Part shown: one piece after another, positions 12,547-25,939 of the stretch
How the letters are laid out: every line of letters starts with the position of its first letter
Position numbering within the stretch: position 1 is the stretch's first letter
From: Candidatus Thioglobus sp.
GTDB lineage: Bacteria > Pseudomonadota > Gammaproteobacteria > PS1 > Pseudothioglobaceae
Length of the DNA stretch: 64,000 bases
Reading direction: 5' to 3'
NCBI GenBank assembly: GCA_028352435.1
Contig: JAOMMB010000001.1
Coordinates: forward strand, 62,001 to 126,000
The notes under the pieces: model-generated
What the model saw: only the letters and a program-made list of their open reading frames with translations
The model's database searches: none
What the model was told of the DNA's origin: nothing
Translations under genes and position numbers: made by a program

Positions 12547-12984
12547 TTATTTGATCATATGTTCGATTGCTGCTTTAATTTCGCTATCAGAACAATCCAT
12601 ACAAGTGCCTTTAGGCGGCATAGCGCCAACACCTGAAATAGCAACTTTTACAAGGTCGCTAATACCACGTTCAACTCTTGGCGCCCAATCTGCTTTATTG
12701 GCAAACTTAGGGGCACCCATAACGCCAACGCTATGGCAACTAGCGCAAGAAGCAGTATAAACATCTTCACCACTTCTTGCTTTAGCGGCTGTTTTAACAG
12801 GCGCTTTAACTGCATTAACGTCAATATCGCCTGCTAAGTAAACTTGACCTAAAGGCTTAATGCGTTCTACAACTGTCAAATTGTCATTGTAGCCAACGTG
12901 CACTAGATCGCTAAAGAATGCTTTAGTGCTAATAATAGCTGCAAAAATAATGATAATTGCTGCAACTGAGTTTTTAAAGTACAT
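12547..12984 (-). CDS. Cytochrome c5-like c-type cytochrome
   Basis: Signal/anchor helix, haem motif CASCH, MPPKG C-terminal region; ATG at 12984 preferred over 13026. Confidence 0.9.
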   Translation of the reverse strand: MYFKNSVAAIIIIFAAIISTKAFFSDLVHVGYNDNLTVVERIKPLGQVYLAGDIDVNAVKAPVKTAAKARSGEDVYTASCASCHSVGVMGAPKFANKADWAPRVERGISDLVKVAISGVGAMPPKGTCMDCSDSEIKAAIEHMIK

Positions 12985-13038
12985 GATGATTTCCTTGGTT
13001 AGTAAGATATAATTATCAAAGAGCAAAATTATAACAGA

Positions 13039-15525
13039 ATGATTAAGAGAACACTATCAAATGGCGTTAAAGTACTAAAAGTAAGCACTTGGTTGAGTGC
13101 TATTTTTTCTGTTTTATTGATCTTGATTGTTGGTTTTTTTGTCGTATTTCCAAGCTTTCTAAAAGCTCCAATTGAGTCCGAATTGAGCGAAGTAACAGGG
13201 CTTGAGGTTCAATTATCGGCCGTAAGTTTTGAGCTTGATTGGGATGGCGTTACCTTAAATGTCGATGAGTTGACGTTTAATGATCAAATTTCCAAGCAAA
13301 ATTTAGCCAAAATTCAAGATCTACATTGGCGTATTAAGTTATCAAGCCTCTTAGAGGATGAGTATCACCCTGACCAGGTTTATATTGATACACTTGTTTT
13401 AAATGCGAATCAAAAATCTGATAGTACTAGTTTTTCACTTGATGAACTTAAGCGCTTATTGTCATTAAAAACGCTAGAAATAGCTAGTTTTTTTGAATCG
13501 TTAAATATTAATAAAACACTAATTCAAGGTGAGCAAACGATTGAGATAGCACCTTTGAGTATTGGTCGTCATGACGACCAGTTATTGATGCGTGTTTCTA
13601 ATCAGCTGATAAATGATCAAAAATTTGATTTAATGATCACGCTATCTGCAAAACAATTGGATCATGATGGGTTCTTAACGCTGCCTATCGTGCTTAGCAA
13701 TGATGAAATATTATTATCTTCAAATCTTATGATTTATCGTCAAAATGATGATGATTATGTTGAATTTTCAGGTTTTATTGAGCAAATAAAAGCCACAAGA
13801 CTTGATGAATATTTGCCAGCGATGCTTATTGGGGAATCCACTAATCAGTGGATGAGGCGCGGATTTAAATCAGGATTACTTCAAGATATCAAGTTGAACG
13901 TGGTTAAAAATATCTCGCAAGATTTACCTATTAAAATTAATCTAGTCGCACATTTAACTCAATCGGAGTTGGTCTTTAATTCTGACTGGCAAGCGCTTCA
14001 AAATTTGGATGCTAATATTAGCACCAACGGCAAGTCTATCAATGTATTGGTTAATAGCACCACACTTTATGATTTGCCATTAAAACAAATTACCCTTGCT
14101 ATACCTGATATGAGTCAAGCTCAATTAGATGTGTCGATGGTTGGAAAAATCAATACCGATAGTGAAGCTTTGACTGCCTTTTTAGCAAACGCACCTTCGG
14201 GCAGCACCGTTAAAGATGTGATTAAACAGTTCACATTAAAGGGTCCACTTACTGGTGATCTTGACTTGATCATTCCACTAGATAATCGGGCTTCGACCTT
14301 AGATATCGATCTATCTATTAAAGATAACCAGCTAACAACGCTAGATGGCGCTGTGGTTGTTGAGAATTATAATTCTACCATTGCTTTTCATGATGATAAT
14401 ATTACTACTAGTGGCGTAGGAAAAATACGTAATATGCCTTTTGATATTCGCATTAATCCTAACAATAGGCACGATGATAAAGAAGCCTCTTTTGCGGTAG
14501 AGTTGATCAACAATGATAGCAATTTTGAGCTTTACTTAACAAGACGATTAGATGAATCTTGGCGCGCTAGAGTTGAATCTGAAACTCTTAAAACCAATAT
14601 AGAAATTGGACTAAGTGAAGGCCTGCCTAGTGTGAGAATTTTGGGTCTTCAGGCTACAACCTTTGATAGTATTAAAGGCGATTGGAATATTGAACCTAAT
14701 GATTTTCCAAGTATGTATTTAAGTGCTCACGGTGTATTTATTGATGAGCAAATAATTCCGAATTTTAGTGCCAAGCTAGAATCAAAAGATAATATATTAA
14801 AGATTAGCGATTTAACCCTTGAAGGTATTGGAGTTGGTGAGCAAGATTTGCATTTTAATGGTGCTTGGGTAGCTGGAAAAACTGGTTTAATAGCCAAAGC
14901 AAATGGCGACGCTTTGAGTGAATTTTTAGAGAAAATAAATTACAAAGAAAAAGTGAATGGCGGTAAGTTTGACATAGATATTCGTCTGTTTTGTGATTGT
15001 TCACCTTGGAATATGAATATAAAAGAAATTAGTGGCATTGCTAAAATGAATATTAAACAAGGTGTGTTTACTAATCAAGATCCTAATATTGGTCGAGTTT
15101 TGTCTTTGTTGAATATTAAATCTGCTGCCAAGCGATTAAAACTTGATGTGAAAGACCTGACAGATAAAGGCTTTACTTATGACAATATTAATGCGCAAAT
15201 TACCTTGCAAGATTCGGTTGCAAAAATCAACAGCTTTAAGTTAAGTTCAAGCTCTAGTGATATCACCCTGACTGGGCAAAGTAATATCAGTGATCAAGTG
15301 TATGATATTGAAGCGAAAGTGATTCCAGCTTTTGGAGATGCAGTGCCAGCAGTTACCTATCTTGCAGGCGGCGGTTTGATTGGGCTGGGTGTGTGGTTAG
15401 TGGATGAAAGTGTGTTTGAAGGAAAATTGATTGATAAGATTGTTGATCAAGTTGTAGAATTTAAATATAAAATTATAGGCCCGTGGGATGACCCCACTAT
15501 TGAAAACATATCAAGTATTTTATGA
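13039..15525 (+). CDS. YhdP/AsmA-like large membrane-anchored protein
   Basis: N-terminal TM helix followed by AsmA-like repetitive beta sequence; C-terminal AYLAGGGLIGLGVWLVDE-type segment. Confidence 0.75.
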   Translation: MIKRTLSNGVKVLKVSTWLSAIFSVLLILIVGFFVVFPSFLKAPIESELSEVTGLEVQLSAVSFELDWDGVTLNVDELTFNDQISKQNLAKIQDLHWRIKLSSLLEDEYHPDQVYIDTLVLNANQKSDSTSFSLDELKRLLSLKTLEIASFFESLNINKTLIQGEQTIEIAPLSIGRHDDQLLMRVSNQLINDQKFDLMITLSAKQLDHDGFLTLPIVLSNDEILLSSNLMIYRQNDDDYVEFSGFIEQIKATRLDEYLPAMLIGESTNQWMRRGFKSGLLQDIKLNVVKNISQDLPIKINLVAHLTQSELVFNSDWQALQNLDANISTNGKSINVLVNSTTLYDLPLKQITLAIPDMSQAQLDVSMVGKINTDSEALTAFLANAPSGSTVKDVIKQFTLKGPLTGDLDLIIPLDNRASTLDIDLSIKDNQLTTLDGAVVVENYNSTIAFHDDNITTSGVGKIRNMPFDIRINPNNRHDDKEASFAVELINNDSNFELYLTRRLDESWRARVESETLKTNIEIGLSEGLPSVRILGLQATTFDSIKGDWNIEPNDFPSMYLSAHGVFIDEQIIPNFSAKLESKDNILKISDLTLEGIGVGEQDLHFNGAWVAGKTGLIAKANGDALSEFLEKINYKEKVNGGKFDIDIRLFCDCSPWNMNIKEISGIAKMNIKQGVFTNQDPNIGRVLSLLNIKSAAKRLKLDVKDLTDKGFTYDNINAQITLQDSVAKINSFKLSSSSSDITLTGQSNISDQVYDIEAKVIPAFGDAVPAVTYLAGGGLIGLGVWLVDESVFEGKLIDKIVDQVVEFKYKIIGPWDDPTIENISSIL

Positions 15526-16946
15526 TCGAACAATTACTAGATGATCACCATCTAAATCAAGAAAAAATTTATTCATTATTATCGTCTTTATCAGACAAAA
15601 CTCCTGATTATGCTGATTTGTATTTTCAGTATTCGGTTGCCGAATCTTGGTTTTTAGAAGAAAGTATTGTTAAATCAGGCACTTACGATATTAGTCATGG
15701 CGTGGGTGCTCGCAGTGTTAATGGCGAACAAACCGGCTTTGCTTATTCAGATGATTTAAATATAGAGGCTATTGATAAAGCCATTAGTTTTGCTAAAGGA
15801 ATTAGCGCTAGCAATACACCTGTGCAAATGCAGACTTTTCAATCAGTGCCTGAAATAGCTAAATATAGTGGCCTAAACCCGTTGGGCAGTTTAAGCTCTA
15901 AAGAGAAAGTAGATTTTTTAAATCGTATTGATATACTGGCTAGAAAAGAGCCAAAAGTAAAGCAAGTCAGCGCATCTATTTCTGGCGCTTATTCTGAAGT
16001 GCTAATTGCTTCAAGTGATGGGGTTTATCAGAAAGATTATCGTCCTATGGTTCGCGTTAGTGTGAGCGTGATTGTTGAGCACAATGGACGCATTGAGTCA
16101 GCGTCAAGTGGTGGTGGCGGTCGTTATGATTATCGTTATTTTATTGACCATAATCTAGATGAAATTTATGTTGCTGAAGCAATCAGACAAGCGTTAGTGG
16201 CTCTAGAGTCGAAAGGTGCGCCAGCAGGCAATATGCCTGTTATTTTGGGCCCAGGTTGGCCAGGTGTTTTGCTACATGAAGCCATTGGTCACGGCCTAGA
16301 AGGAGATTTTAATCGCAAAGGCTCTTCGGTTTTCACCGACAGAATTGGTGAGCAAGTTGCTAGTTCAAAATGTAGTATTGTTGATAATGGTACGTTAGCT
16401 AACAGACGTGGCAGTTTAACGGTAGATGATGAAGGTGTGCCAACCCAAAATACGACATTGATTGAAAACGGCATACTCAAAGGCTATTTGTTCGACAAAA
16501 TGAACGCCAAGCTGATGGGGGTTGAATCAACTGGTAATGGTCGACGTGAATCTTATGCACATATGCCTATGCCAAGAATGACCAATACTTACATGCTTAA
16601 TGGTAATGATAATCTTGATGACATGATAGCTTCTGTTGATGATGGTATTTATGCCCTTAATTTTGATGGCGGCCAAGTTGATATCACTTCCGGTAAATTT
16701 GTATTTAGTGCCAATGAAGCGTACTTAATTAAAAATGGAAAAATCTCTCATCCTATTAAAGGTGCCACGTTAATTGGCTCTGGTGATGAAGTGTTAAAAA
16801 AAATCTCTATGGTGGCAAACGACTTAAAGCTGGATGGCGGTATTGGTGTATGCGGCAAAGATGGGCAATCTGTGCCAGTTGGTGTCGGCCAGCCAAGCCT
16901 TAAGATTGACGAATTAACTGTCGGTGGAACGCAGTTAAATTCATAA
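15522..16946 (+). CDS. tldD: Metalloprotease TldD
   Basis: VLLHEAIGHGLEGDFNRKG HExxxH motif, ARSVNGEQTGFAYSDD. Confidence 0.95.
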   Translation: MIEQLLDDHHLNQEKIYSLLSSLSDKTPDYADLYFQYSVAESWFLEESIVKSGTYDISHGVGARSVNGEQTGFAYSDDLNIEAIDKAISFAKGISASNTPVQMQTFQSVPEIAKYSGLNPLGSLSSKEKVDFLNRIDILARKEPKVKQVSASISGAYSEVLIASSDGVYQKDYRPMVRVSVSVIVEHNGRIESASSGGGGRYDYRYFIDHNLDEIYVAEAIRQALVALESKGAPAGNMPVILGPGWPGVLLHEAIGHGLEGDFNRKGSSVFTDRIGEQVASSKCSIVDNGTLANRRGSLTVDDEGVPTQNTTLIENGILKGYLFDKMNAKLMGVESTGNGRRESYAHMPMPRMTNTYMLNGNDNLDDMIASVDDGIYALNFDGGQVDITSGKFVFSANEAYLIKNGKISHPIKGATLIGSGDEVLKKISMVANDLKLDGGIGVCGKDGQSVPVGVGQPSLKIDELTVGGTQLNS

Positions 16947-17009
16947 AATGCACACTTTCACACATCATATAATGAATAAATTAGATATAATGTTCGGATT
17001 GAAATTTCT

Positions 17010-17381
17010 ATGTTGGAGCGCTGGGTGTTAGAAAACTATCTACCTATTGTTGTATTTATCATGTTGGGACTTGGATTTGGTGCTGGACCAATGTTAATTG
17101 GTTATTTGCTAGGTCCAAGTAAGCCTGACGAAGAAAAAAACTCTCAGTTTGAATGTGGGTTCCCTGCTTTTGACGATTCACGTATGTACTTTAATGTGCG
17201 TTATTATTTAGTCGCTATCTTGTTTATTTTGTTTGACTTAGAAGTGGCATTTGTTTTTCCATGGGCTGTCGTGCAATCTCAACTTGGATGGTTTGGATTT
17301 ATCGCAATTAGCATTTTTTTATTCTTATTAGTAGTTGGCTTTATTTTCGAATGGAAACATGGCGCACTGGAGTGGGAGTAG
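17010..17381 (+). CDS. nuoA: NADH-quinone oxidoreductase subunit A
   Basis: [39 protein letters not shown]. Confidence 0.97.
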   Translation: MLERWVLENYLPIVVFIMLGLGFGAGPMLIGYLLGPSKPDEEKNSQFECGFPAFDDSRMYFNVRYYLVAILFILFDLEVAFVFPWAVVQSQLGWFGFIAISIFLFLLVVGFIFEWKHGALEWE

Positions 17382-17384
17382 AAG

Positions 17385-17864
17385 ATGGCTATTGAAGGTT
17401 TAATGAAAGAAGGGTTTGTTACCACTTCTCTTGATAGTGTCATTAATTGGGCGCGTACTGGCTCACTATGGCCAATGACATTTGGCTTAGCTTGTTGTGC
17501 GGTAGAAATGATGGAAGCAGGTTCTTCACGTTATGACTTAGATCGCTTTGGTATTGTCTTTAGACCAACTCCTCGTCAATCAGATTTAATGATTGTCGCT
17601 GGCACACTGACCAATAAAATGGCACCTGCCTTGCGCAAAGTTTACGATCAAATGCCAGAGCCTCGATGGGTTATCTCCATGGGTTCATGTGCAAATGGTG
17701 GCGGCTATTATCATTACTCTTATGCGGTAGTTCGTGGTTGTGATCGCATTGTCCCTGTTGATATTTATGTACCAGGTTGTCCGCCAACTGCAGAAGCATT
17801 GTTGTATGGTATTATGCAATTGCAAGATAAAATTCGTCGCACTAACACTATTGCCCGTACATAA
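17385..17864 (+). CDS. nuoB: NADH-quinone oxidoreductase subunit B
   Basis: [50 protein letters not shown]. Confidence 0.98.
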   Translation: MAIEGLMKEGFVTTSLDSVINWARTGSLWPMTFGLACCAVEMMEAGSSRYDLDRFGIVFRPTPRQSDLMIVAGTLTNKMAPALRKVYDQMPEPRWVISMGSCANGGGYYHYSYAVVRGCDRIVPVDIYVPGCPPTAEALLYGIMQLQDKIRRTNTIART

Positions 17865-17866
17865 CC

Positions 17867-18481
17867 ATGCAAAAATTAATAGAACAATTAGAAGAAATTT
17901 TTGAAGGCGCTGATTTAGTTTCAGCTTATGGTGAGCTTACATTGACTGTTGATAGTGCCAATATTATTGATACTTGTCTAAAGCTTCGCGATCAACTTGC
18001 ATTTGATACTTTGATAGATCTATGTGGTGTTGATTACCTAACCTATGGGCAATCAGAGTGGGCTCATGATTCAAGTAACTCTGGCTATTCTAGAGGTCGA
18101 AGTGCACAAGGCGGAGAAGATAGGCATCAGCAGCGTTTTGCAGTGGTTTATCATTTACTTTCTGTCAGTAAAAATTATCGAATTCGAGTTAAAGCATTTG
18201 TTGATGAGGCTGAACCAATTATTAAGTCGGTGACTGATATTTGGGCATCGGCTGATTGGTATGAGCGTGAGGCGTTTGACCTAATGGGAATTTTGTTTGA
18301 AAATCATACTGATCTACGTCGAATTTTGACGGACTATGGTTTTGTTGGCCACCCACTGCGCAAAGACTTCCCACAGATTGGTGAGGTAGAAATGCGATAT
18401 GATGAAGAACTTGGTCGAGTTGTTTATGAAAAAGTAAGTATCGAGCCTAATATTAGCGTTCCTAAAGTAATCAGGAAGTAA
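17867..18481 (+). CDS. nuoC: NADH-quinone oxidoreductase subunit C
   Basis: [39 protein letters not shown]. Confidence 0.97.
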   Translation: MQKLIEQLEEIFEGADLVSAYGELTLTVDSANIIDTCLKLRDQLAFDTLIDLCGVDYLTYGQSEWAHDSSNSGYSRGRSAQGGEDRHQQRFAVVYHLLSVSKNYRIRVKAFVDEAEPIIKSVTDIWASADWYEREAFDLMGILFENHTDLRRILTDYGFVGHPLRKDFPQIGEVEMRYDEELGRVVYEKVSIEPNISVPKVIRK

Positions 18482-18483
18482 AT

Positions 18484-19737
18484 ATGTCTGAAATGCGTAA
18501 CTATACACTTAACTTTGGCCCTCAGCATCCAGCTGCGCACGGCGTACTGCGCCTAATTCTAGAGATTGATGGCGAAGTTATTGAACGTGCTGATCCACAT
18601 ATTGGCCTACTTCATCGCGGTACAGAGAAACTAGTCGAGTCCAAGCCATATAACCAATCTATTGGTTATATGGATCGTCTAGATTACGTTTCTATGATGT
18701 GTAATGAGCATGCTTATGTGATGGCAATTGAAACCATGCTTGAGCTTGAAGTGCCAGAACGCGCTCAATATATTCGTGTTATGTTTGATGAAATTACCCG
18801 GATTCTTAACCACCTAATGTGGCTAGGTACCCATGCATTGGATGTTGGTGCAATGAGTATTTTTCTATATGCTTTTCGTGAACGTGAGAAATTGATTGAT
18901 TGTTATGAAGCGGTTTCAGGCTCACGTATGCATGCAACTTATTATCGCCCAGGTGGGGTATATCGTGATCTACCAGATCGTATGCCAAAATATTTAAAAA
19001 CAGATTCTCGAAGCGACAAAGAAATAACAGCATTGAATGTAAATCGTCAAGGCTCATTACTTGACTTTATTGATGATTTTGTAAAAGAATTTCCACGCCA
19101 CATTAAGCAGTATGACGATTTATTGACCGAAAATAGAATTTGGAAACAGCGTTTAGTGAATATTGGTATTGTTAGTGCTAAGCGCGCAAAACAATTAGGT
19201 TTTACTGGTCCCATGTTGAGAGGATCTGGCGTCGCTTGGGATTTAAGAAAAAATCAACCTTATGCTGTTTATGATAAATTAGAATTTGATATTCCAGTGG
19301 GCGTAACAGGTGACAGTTATGATCGTTACTTGGTAAGAATGGAAGAGTTGCGTCAATCTAATAAAATTATTGGCCAATGTGTGTCATGGCTAAAAGCAAA
19401 CCCTGGTCCGGTGATGAGTGATGATAAAAAAGTTACACCACCTAAACGCACAAATATGAAAGACGATATGGAGTCTTTGATTCATCACTTTAAATTGTTC
19501 ACTGAAGGTTATTCATTGCCAGAGGGTGAAGTTTACAAAGCCATTGAACACCCTAAAGGCGAGTTTGGTATTTACCTTATCTCTGATGGCGCAAACAAGC
19601 CTTACCGCGTTAAGATTAGGGCGCCTGGTTTTGCACATTTGGCTTCTATGGATGAAATGTCTAAAGGGCATATGCTATCTGATGTGGTAACTATTATTGG
19701 AACGCAGGATATTGTTTTTGGAGAAATTGACAGATAA
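18484..19737 (+). CDS. nuoD: NADH-quinone oxidoreductase subunit D
   Basis: [35 protein letters not shown]. Confidence 0.98.
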   Translation: MSEMRNYTLNFGPQHPAAHGVLRLILEIDGEVIERADPHIGLLHRGTEKLVESKPYNQSIGYMDRLDYVSMMCNEHAYVMAIETMLELEVPERAQYIRVMFDEITRILNHLMWLGTHALDVGAMSIFLYAFREREKLIDCYEAVSGSRMHATYYRPGGVYRDLPDRMPKYLKTDSRSDKEITALNVNRQGSLLDFIDDFVKEFPRHIKQYDDLLTENRIWKQRLVNIGIVSAKRAKQLGFTGPMLRGSGVAWDLRKNQPYAVYDKLEFDIPVGVTGDSYDRYLVRMEELRQSNKIIGQCVSWLKANPGPVMSDDKKVTPPKRTNMKDDMESLIHHFKLFTEGYSLPEGEVYKAIEHPKGEFGIYLISDGANKPYRVKIRAPGFAHLASMDEMSKGHMLSDVVTIIGTQDIVFGEIDR

Positions 19738-20213
19738 TGATAATCTCAGATAATACGAAAAAACAAATAGATAGCTGGATTGAAAAATATCCACAAGGTA
19801 AGCAAAGCTCTGCAGTAATGGAAGCTTTAAAATTGGTTCAAGCAGAAAATGACAACCAGCTAACATCAGAAGCAATCCAAGCTGTAGCTGATTATTTAGA
19901 TATGCCGGGTATTGCTGCTGCTGAAGTGGCTACATTTTATGAAAATTACAATCATAAGCCTGTGGGCAAACATATTATTCGATTTTGTCATAATATTTCG
20001 TGCATGTTGAATGGTGCTGATGATTTAATTACTCATCTTGAAACTAAATTAGGCGTTAAAACCGGAGAGGTTACTAAAGATGGTTTGATTAGCGTGAAAA
20101 AAGTGGAATGTTTAGGTGCTTGCGTAGGCGCACCTATGTTCCAAATTGATGATCAGTATTATGAACACCTAACAGCTGACAAGATTGATGACATTGTGGA
20201 TGGTTTAAAATGA
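19737..20213 (+). CDS. nuoE: NADH-quinone oxidoreductase subunit E
   Basis: 2Fe-2S thioredoxin-like: [10 protein letters not shown]...[12 protein letters not shown]. Confidence 0.96.
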   Translation: MIISDNTKKQIDSWIEKYPQGKQSSAVMEALKLVQAENDNQLTSEAIQAVADYLDMPGIAAAEVATFYENYNHKPVGKHIIRFCHNISCMLNGADDLITHLETKLGVKTGEVTKDGLISVKKVECLGACVGAPMFQIDDQYYEHLTADKIDDIVDGLK

Positions 20214-21478
20214 ATGAAGTTTGTTTTAAAAACATAGATAAAGACCAATGTTGGTCGCTAGAAACCTATGAGGCTACTGGTGGTTATAGCACTTGGCGTA
20301 AAATTCTTAAAGGTGAATATACACCTGATGAAATTATTAATGAATTAAAAACTTCAGGCCTTAGGGGTCGCGGTGGTGCAGGCTTCCCAACAGGGTTGAA
20401 ATGGAGCTTTATGCCGCGCAACGCGCAAGGGCAAAAATATGTCGTTTGTAATTCAGATGAGGGCGAGCCAGGTACTTGCAAAGATCGTGATATTTTGCGA
20501 TTTAATCCACATTCAGTCATTGAAGGTATGGCGATTGGTAGTTTTGTGATGAATGCAACTATTGGTTATAACTATATCCGTGGTGAATTTATGGAGCCGT
20601 TTAACCGATTTGAAGGCGCTCTTAAAGAAGCTTATGCAGCTGGCTTATTAGGTAAAAATATTAATGGTTCAGAGGTAAGTTTTGATCTTTACTCTCATCT
20701 AGGCGCAGGCGCTTATATTGTTGGTGAAGAGACAGCCTTATTAGAATCTCTTGAAGGTAAAAAAGGTCAGCCAAGATTTAAACCGCCATTCCCTGCAAAT
20801 GTTGGCCTATATGGCAAGCCTACCACTATCAATAACACTGAAAGCTTTGCTTCTGTGCCAGAGATTATGTCTAAAGGTGGTCAGTGGTTTGCTGATCTTG
20901 GTGTGGAAAATTCTGGTGGCACCAAGTTATTCTCAGTATCTGGACATGTTAATAACCCAGCTAATTTTGAAGTGTCTATGGGTATGCCATTTTCAGAGCT
21001 ATTAGAGCTTGCAGGCGGCATGCGAAATGGCGCAAAACTTAAAGCGGTCATTCCCGGTGGATCTTCTACCCCTGTTTTAACAGCAGAAGCTGCTATGGGT
21101 ATGACTATGGATTACGATGGTATTGATAAAGCAGGCTCAATGCTTGGTGCGGGTTCTGTGATTATTATGGACGAGTCAACCTGTATGGTTAAAGCATTGA
21201 CGCGTTTGGCACACTTTTATTATGATGAATCTTGTGGGCAATGTACCCCTTGTCGCGAAGGTACAGGCTGGTTATATCGAGTTCTAAAACGTATTATGGA
21301 CGGCAAAGGTAAAGCTGAAGATATTGATTTACTCATGAGTGTGCAAGAAAAAATTATGGGCAATACGATTTGTGCCCTGGGTGATGCTGCAGCAATGCCA
21401 GTTGAAAGTTTCTTGAGAAATTTCCGTGAAGAGTTTGAATACTATATTGAACATGGAAAAAGCATGGTGGAGAAATAA
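20210..21478 (+). CDS. nuoF: NADH-quinone oxidoreductase subunit F
   Basis: [48 protein letters not shown]. Confidence 0.98.
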   Translation: MNEVCFKNIDKDQCWSLETYEATGGYSTWRKILKGEYTPDEIINELKTSGLRGRGGAGFPTGLKWSFMPRNAQGQKYVVCNSDEGEPGTCKDRDILRFNPHSVIEGMAIGSFVMNATIGYNYIRGEFMEPFNRFEGALKEAYAAGLLGKNINGSEVSFDLYSHLGAGAYIVGEETALLESLEGKKGQPRFKPPFPANVGLYGKPTTINNTESFASVPEIMSKGGQWFADLGVENSGGTKLFSVSGHVNNPANFEVSMGMPFSELLELAGGMRNGAKLKAVIPGGSSTPVLTAEAAMGMTMDYDGIDKAGSMLGAGSVIIMDESTCMVKALTRLAHFYYDESCGQCTPCREGTGWLYRVLKRIMDGKGKAEDIDLLMSVQEKIMGNTICALGDAAAMPVESFLRNFREEFEYYIEHGKSMVEK

Positions 21479-23733
21479 TGGCCAGTATTACTATTGAAAT
21501 TGATGGCAATATCGTTAATGCGAAAGCAGGTGAACGATTAATTACTATTACTGATAGAGAAGGTATTAGTGTTCCAAGATTTTGCTACCATAAGAAATTA
21601 TCAGTCTCAACCTCTTGTCGAATGTGCCTGGTAGATATAGAGGGTGTTCCAAAGCCACAAACTGCCTGTTCAACCCCTGTTTCTGATGGCATGAAGATTC
21701 ACACACAAAATGAAAAAGCCAAAGCTTCTCAAAAAGCAGTGATGGAATTTTTGTTAATTAACCACCCATTAGATTGTCCAATTTGCGACCAAGGTGGCGA
21801 GTGTGAATTGCAAGATGTTGCGGTTGAATATGGCTCTGATGTCTCTCGTTTTAGCGAAGGTAAACGTGTTGTTGCACCTAGCGATATTGGGCCATTAATT
21901 CAAACAGATATGACTCGCTGTATTCACTGTACCCGCTGTGTTCGATTTGGTAGTGAGATTGCCGGTATTATGGAAATGGGTGGTACAGGGCGAGGCGAGG
22001 ATTTAAAAATTGAGCCATTTTTAGCAGAAGGCATTACTTCTGAGCTATCTGGAAACATGATTGATGTTTGTCCAGTAGGCGCCTTAACCTCTAAACCATT
22101 TAGATACGAGCTAAGATCTTGGCAAATGGCTTCAGCGGATAGTGTTGCTCGCCATGATTTAGTTGGTTCAAACTTATATGCACAAACCTATAAAGGGCTA
22201 GTTAAGCGTGTTGTTTCAGGTGATAATGAATTGGTCAATGAGACATGGATTTCAGACAGAGATCGCTTCTCTTATGAAGGGCTTGCACACGAAAATAGAC
22301 TCTTATTGCCACAAATTAAAGTAGAAGGCCAGTGGAAAGAAGTTGAATGGAATGTGGCACTAGATTTTGCCATTAAAGGTTTAAATAAAAATGCATTAAA
22401 CAGCCGAAAAGCTCACAAATTAGGTGGTTTAGCTTCAAGTACAGCAACTACTGAAGAGTTTTATTTGATGCAAAAAATGCTTCGAGAAATAGGCTGCGAG
22501 AATATAGATTATCGTTTAAATGTTAATAATCTAGATGATCCAATTCACCTAGATTCTAATATTAAGTTGAGTGATCTAGAATGCGTTGATAATGTGTTGG
22601 TTATTGGTGCGAATTTACGTTTAGAGCAGCCAATGATTAACCTTAGGTTACGCAAGGCTCAATTAGCTGGTGCTACTGTTTCTGCTTTAAATGTTAAGGC
22701 ATTTGATTACAACCATAAAACTAATCATTCAACAGTTTCACCTAATGAAATTGCGACGATATTAGCGGGCGCATTAAAAGTTATTTTAGAAAAGAATTCT
22801 TTAGAGGCTCCATCATATATCACTAATATTAATCCTAGCGAGTTGTCGATTAACTTAGCGGGTAAATTACTAAACTCTGAACGTTCAGTGATTGTACTAG
22901 GTGAGCATGTTATTAACAATACGCAAGCTGCTAGTATTGCTCAAATGGTTGCTCAGATCGCTAAACAAGTTAATGGTAAAACATTAAATGTGACTAGCAG
23001 TGCCAATACTCTCGGTGCGCAATATGCCCATTTTTTACCGAAGAGTAAAGGCATGAATACCAATGAAATGCTAACAGCAGATATGAGTGCCTTTTTGCTT
23101 TTAGATATATACCCTGAATACGATTTTCATCATTCAAACTCGGCTGTTGAAGCTTTGTCAAAAGATGATGTATTTGTAGTGTCCTTAAATAGTTTTAATA
23201 ATGAGTTAGTAGCTCAATACTCTGATGTTTTATTACCAATGGCAGCGATGTATGAAACATCGGGTAGTCATGTTAATATCAACCATGATATGCAATCGTT
23301 TGCAGCAGCTGTTAAGGCCCCAGAAGAGGCTAAGCCGGCTTGGAAAATTTTAAAAGTATTTGCTGATTTGTTAGAGCTTCAAGGTTTTCACTATGAAAAT
23401 ATTACCCAGGTATCAGAAGAGCTTAGACATCAAAAAATTTATAAGCATAAGCAAGATATAGCAATAGAGTTGGGAAAGAAGTCACCCGCTATTGAGACAA
23501 TTTGGATGCATTCTGCATATCATTCAGATGCCTTGTTAAGACATGCTAAATCATTAAGTAGTAGTAAAATTGGACAAACCAATTCAGCCTCAATGAACAC
23601 CGCTACTGCTAAAGAATTATCACTAGAATGTGGCAATACTTATTTAGGTGTTCCAGTAGTTGTTAGCGATAGCGTTGCAGACCGATGTGTCTTTGTCAGT
23701 AGTAATCAATCTACTGACATGGGGAGAGAGTGA
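21478..23733 (+). CDS. nuoG: NADH-quinone oxidoreductase subunit G
   Basis: [52 protein letters not shown]. Confidence 0.97.
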   Translation: MASITIEIDGNIVNAKAGERLITITDREGISVPRFCYHKKLSVSTSCRMCLVDIEGVPKPQTACSTPVSDGMKIHTQNEKAKASQKAVMEFLLINHPLDCPICDQGGECELQDVAVEYGSDVSRFSEGKRVVAPSDIGPLIQTDMTRCIHCTRCVRFGSEIAGIMEMGGTGRGEDLKIEPFLAEGITSELSGNMIDVCPVGALTSKPFRYELRSWQMASADSVARHDLVGSNLYAQTYKGLVKRVVSGDNELVNETWISDRDRFSYEGLAHENRLLLPQIKVEGQWKEVEWNVALDFAIKGLNKNALNSRKAHKLGGLASSTATTEEFYLMQKMLREIGCENIDYRLNVNNLDDPIHLDSNIKLSDLECVDNVLVIGANLRLEQPMINLRLRKAQLAGATVSALNVKAFDYNHKTNHSTVSPNEIATILAGALKVILEKNSLEAPSYITNINPSELSINLAGKLLNSERSVIVLGEHVINNTQAASIAQMVAQIAKQVNGKTLNVTSSANTLGAQYAHFLPKSKGMNTNEMLTADMSAFLLLDIYPEYDFHHSNSAVEALSKDDVFVVSLNSFNNELVAQYSDVLLPMAAMYETSGSHVNINHDMQSFAAAVKAPEEAKPAWKILKVFADLLELQGFHYENITQVSEELRHQKIYKHKQDIAIELGKKSPAIETIWMHSAYHSDALLRHAKSLSSSKIGQTNSASMNTATAKELSLECGNTYLGVPVVVSDSVADRCVFVSSNQSTDMGRE

Positions 23734-24812
23734 TGATGGAAATTTGGCAGTCTTTTGTTATGTTGGTGAACGAGTTATTACCTTGGTTTAATGGGAATGT
23801 TGCCGCGATTGTCATTATTTTAATTAAGGCAATGGCTCTCATTATGCCACTGTTACTAGTCGTTGCTTACTTTACTTATGCAGAGCGTAAGGTTATTGGT
23901 TATATGCAGCTGAGAATTGGCCCCAATCGTGTCGGCCCTAAAGGCTGGTTGCAACCAATTGCGGATGCCTTAAAGCTAATGACTAAGGAAATTATTTTCC
24001 CAAGCAAAGCTAATATTTATTTATTTTTACTCGCTCCTATCTTAGCGATTGCACCGGCGATTGCTGTATGGGCGGTCATCCCTTTTGATGAAGGTATTTA
24101 CGTCACTAATTTAGATGTAAGTTTGCTGTACGTTTTAGCGATTGGTTCAATTGGCGTGTACGGTATTATCTTGGCTGGTTGGGCATCTAACTCAAAGTAC
24201 CCTTTACTAGGCGCACTTCGAAGTGCATCGCTATTAGTGTCTTATGAAATCGTGATTGGCTTTGCCTTAGTAACGGTTGTAATGATTGCAGGCAGTGTTA
24301 ATCTTAATACCATTGTGACTGGCCAGCAGGGCGGCATTATAAATTGGTACTTTATTCCTTTATTTCCAATGATGATTATCTTTTTCATCTCAGCATTAGT
24401 TGAAACCAATCGTGCGCCTTTTGACGTAGTCGAGGGTGAATCAGAAATCGTAGGTGGAACCCATGTTGAATATTCTGGCATGACATTTGCTGTATTTTTC
24501 CTAGCAGAATATGCCAATATGATTCTAATGGCAGTGCTGGCAGTGGTTCTATTTTTTGGTGGCTGGCACTCTCCATTTGAAGGGATTGCTTATCTTGAAG
24601 CTATCTTTAACTGGATACCAGGCATTATCTGGCTATTAGCAAAAACAACATTCTTTATGTTCTTGTATTTATGGGTGAGAGCAACTTTTCCACGCTTTCG
24701 GTATGATCAGATTATGCGTCTGAGTTGGAAGGTATTTTTACCCATCACTATTTTTTGGATTTTTGTGGTCGCAATAATGACCCAATTACACATTGGTCCG
24801 TGGTTTTCATAA
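23730..24812 (+). CDS. nuoH: NADH-quinone oxidoreductase subunit H
   Basis: [39 protein letters not shown]. Confidence 0.98.
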   Translation: MMMEIWQSFVMLVNELLPWFNGNVAAIVIILIKAMALIMPLLLVVAYFTYAERKVIGYMQLRIGPNRVGPKGWLQPIADALKLMTKEIIFPSKANIYLFLLAPILAIAPAIAVWAVIPFDEGIYVTNLDVSLLYVLAIGSIGVYGIILAGWASNSKYPLLGALRSASLLVSYEIVIGFALVTVVMIAGSVNLNTIVTGQQGGIINWYFIPLFPMMIIFFISALVETNRAPFDVVEGESEIVGGTHVEYSGMTFAVFFLAEYANMILMAVLAVVLFFGGWHSPFEGIAYLEAIFNWIPGIIWLLAKTTFFMFLYLWVRATFPRFRYDQIMRLSWKVFLPITIFWIFVVAIMTQLHIGPWFS

Positions 24813-24823
24813 AAGGTTAAGAG

Positions 24824-25315
24824 ATGATTAATAAACTGAAAAAAATAATAAAAAGCCTTAGCTTAAGTGAGTTACGTTCGGGCATGAAGATTACCGGCAA
24901 AGAACTTTTTAATACCAAAACTACCGTACAGTATCCGGAAGAAAAAACGCCAATTTCTCCAAGGTTTAGAGGATTACATGCATTACGTCGCTACCCAAAT
25001 GGAGAAGAGCGTTGTATTGCTTGCAAACTGTGTGAGGCGGTTTGTCCAGCTAACGCGATCACTATTGAATCTGAAATGCGTGACGATGGAACAAGACGCA
25101 CCACCCAATATGACATTGATTTATTTAAGTGTATTTTTTGTGGCTTTTGTGAAGAAGCATGTCCAGTGGATGCGATTGTTGAAACACAGATATTTGAATA
25201 TGCATTTGAATCAAGAGATGGCAGTATCATGACTAAGGATCGATTGTTAAAAGTAGGCGATGACAATGAAGAAAGCATTAGCCAAGCAAGATCTGAAGAC
25301 GCCAAATATCGATAA
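24824..25315 (+). CDS. nuoI: NADH-quinone oxidoreductase subunit I
   Basis: Two 4Fe-4S motifs: [12 protein letters not shown] and [12 protein letters not shown]. Confidence 0.97.
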   Translation: MINKLKKIIKSLSLSELRSGMKITGKELFNTKTTVQYPEEKTPISPRFRGLHALRRYPNGEERCIACKLCEAVCPANAITIESEMRDDGTRRTTQYDIDLFKCIFCGFCEEACPVDAIVETQIFEYAFESRDGSIMTKDRLLKVGDDNEESISQARSEDAKYR

Positions 25316-25327
25316 GGATAAACAAAA

Positions 25328-25939
25328 ATGGGTTCCGAACAAATAATTTTCTATTTTTTATCATTTTGGCTGATAGCTTCCTCGCTAGCCATGATATTTT
25401 CTCGTAATGCAGCAAAAGCAGTATTATTTTTAGTGCTGAGTTTTTTTTCAGTAGCAAGTGTTTGGATCTTATTAGAGGCTGAATTTTTAGCCATTACTTT
25501 GATTCTTGTTTACGTAGGTGCTGTCATGGTACTGTTCTTATTTGTCATTAAGATGCTTAATATTGATAAGTCAACACTGCGTGCTAAGTTTGCTGGTTAT
25601 TTACCGCTTGGCCTAATTGTCGCGTTAATTATTATTGCTGAAATGACGTTAGTGTTAGGTAATGCCCAATTTGGATTAGACGTTATGCCAGCACCCGCAA
25701 GACATGGTGCAGATTATAGTAATATTACCGAGTTGGCTTTGCAACTTTATACAACCTATGTATACCCATTTGAATTAGCTGCAGTATTATTACTAATAGC
25801 TATTATTGCCGCTATCACTTTGGTGCATAAAAAAGAAATCAACCGAAAGCAACAATCTATTTCTGAGCAGGTTAATGTGAGAGCAAAAGATAGAGTGCGA
25901 ATCGTGTCAATCACCTCATCGTCTAAGGAGAATAAGTAA
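25328..25939 (+). CDS. nuoJ: NADH-quinone oxidoreductase subunit J
   Basis: Multi-[18 protein letters not shown]; operon position. Confidence 0.96.
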   Translation: MGSEQIIFYFLSFWLIASSLAMIFSRNAAKAVLFLVLSFFSVASVWILLEAEFLAITLILVYVGAVMVLFLFVIKMLNIDKSTLRAKFAGYLPLGLIVALIIIAEMTLVLGNAQFGLDVMPAPARHGADYSNITELALQLYTTYVYPFELAAVLLLIAIIAAITLVHKKEINRKQQSISEQVNVRAKDRVRIVSITSSSKENK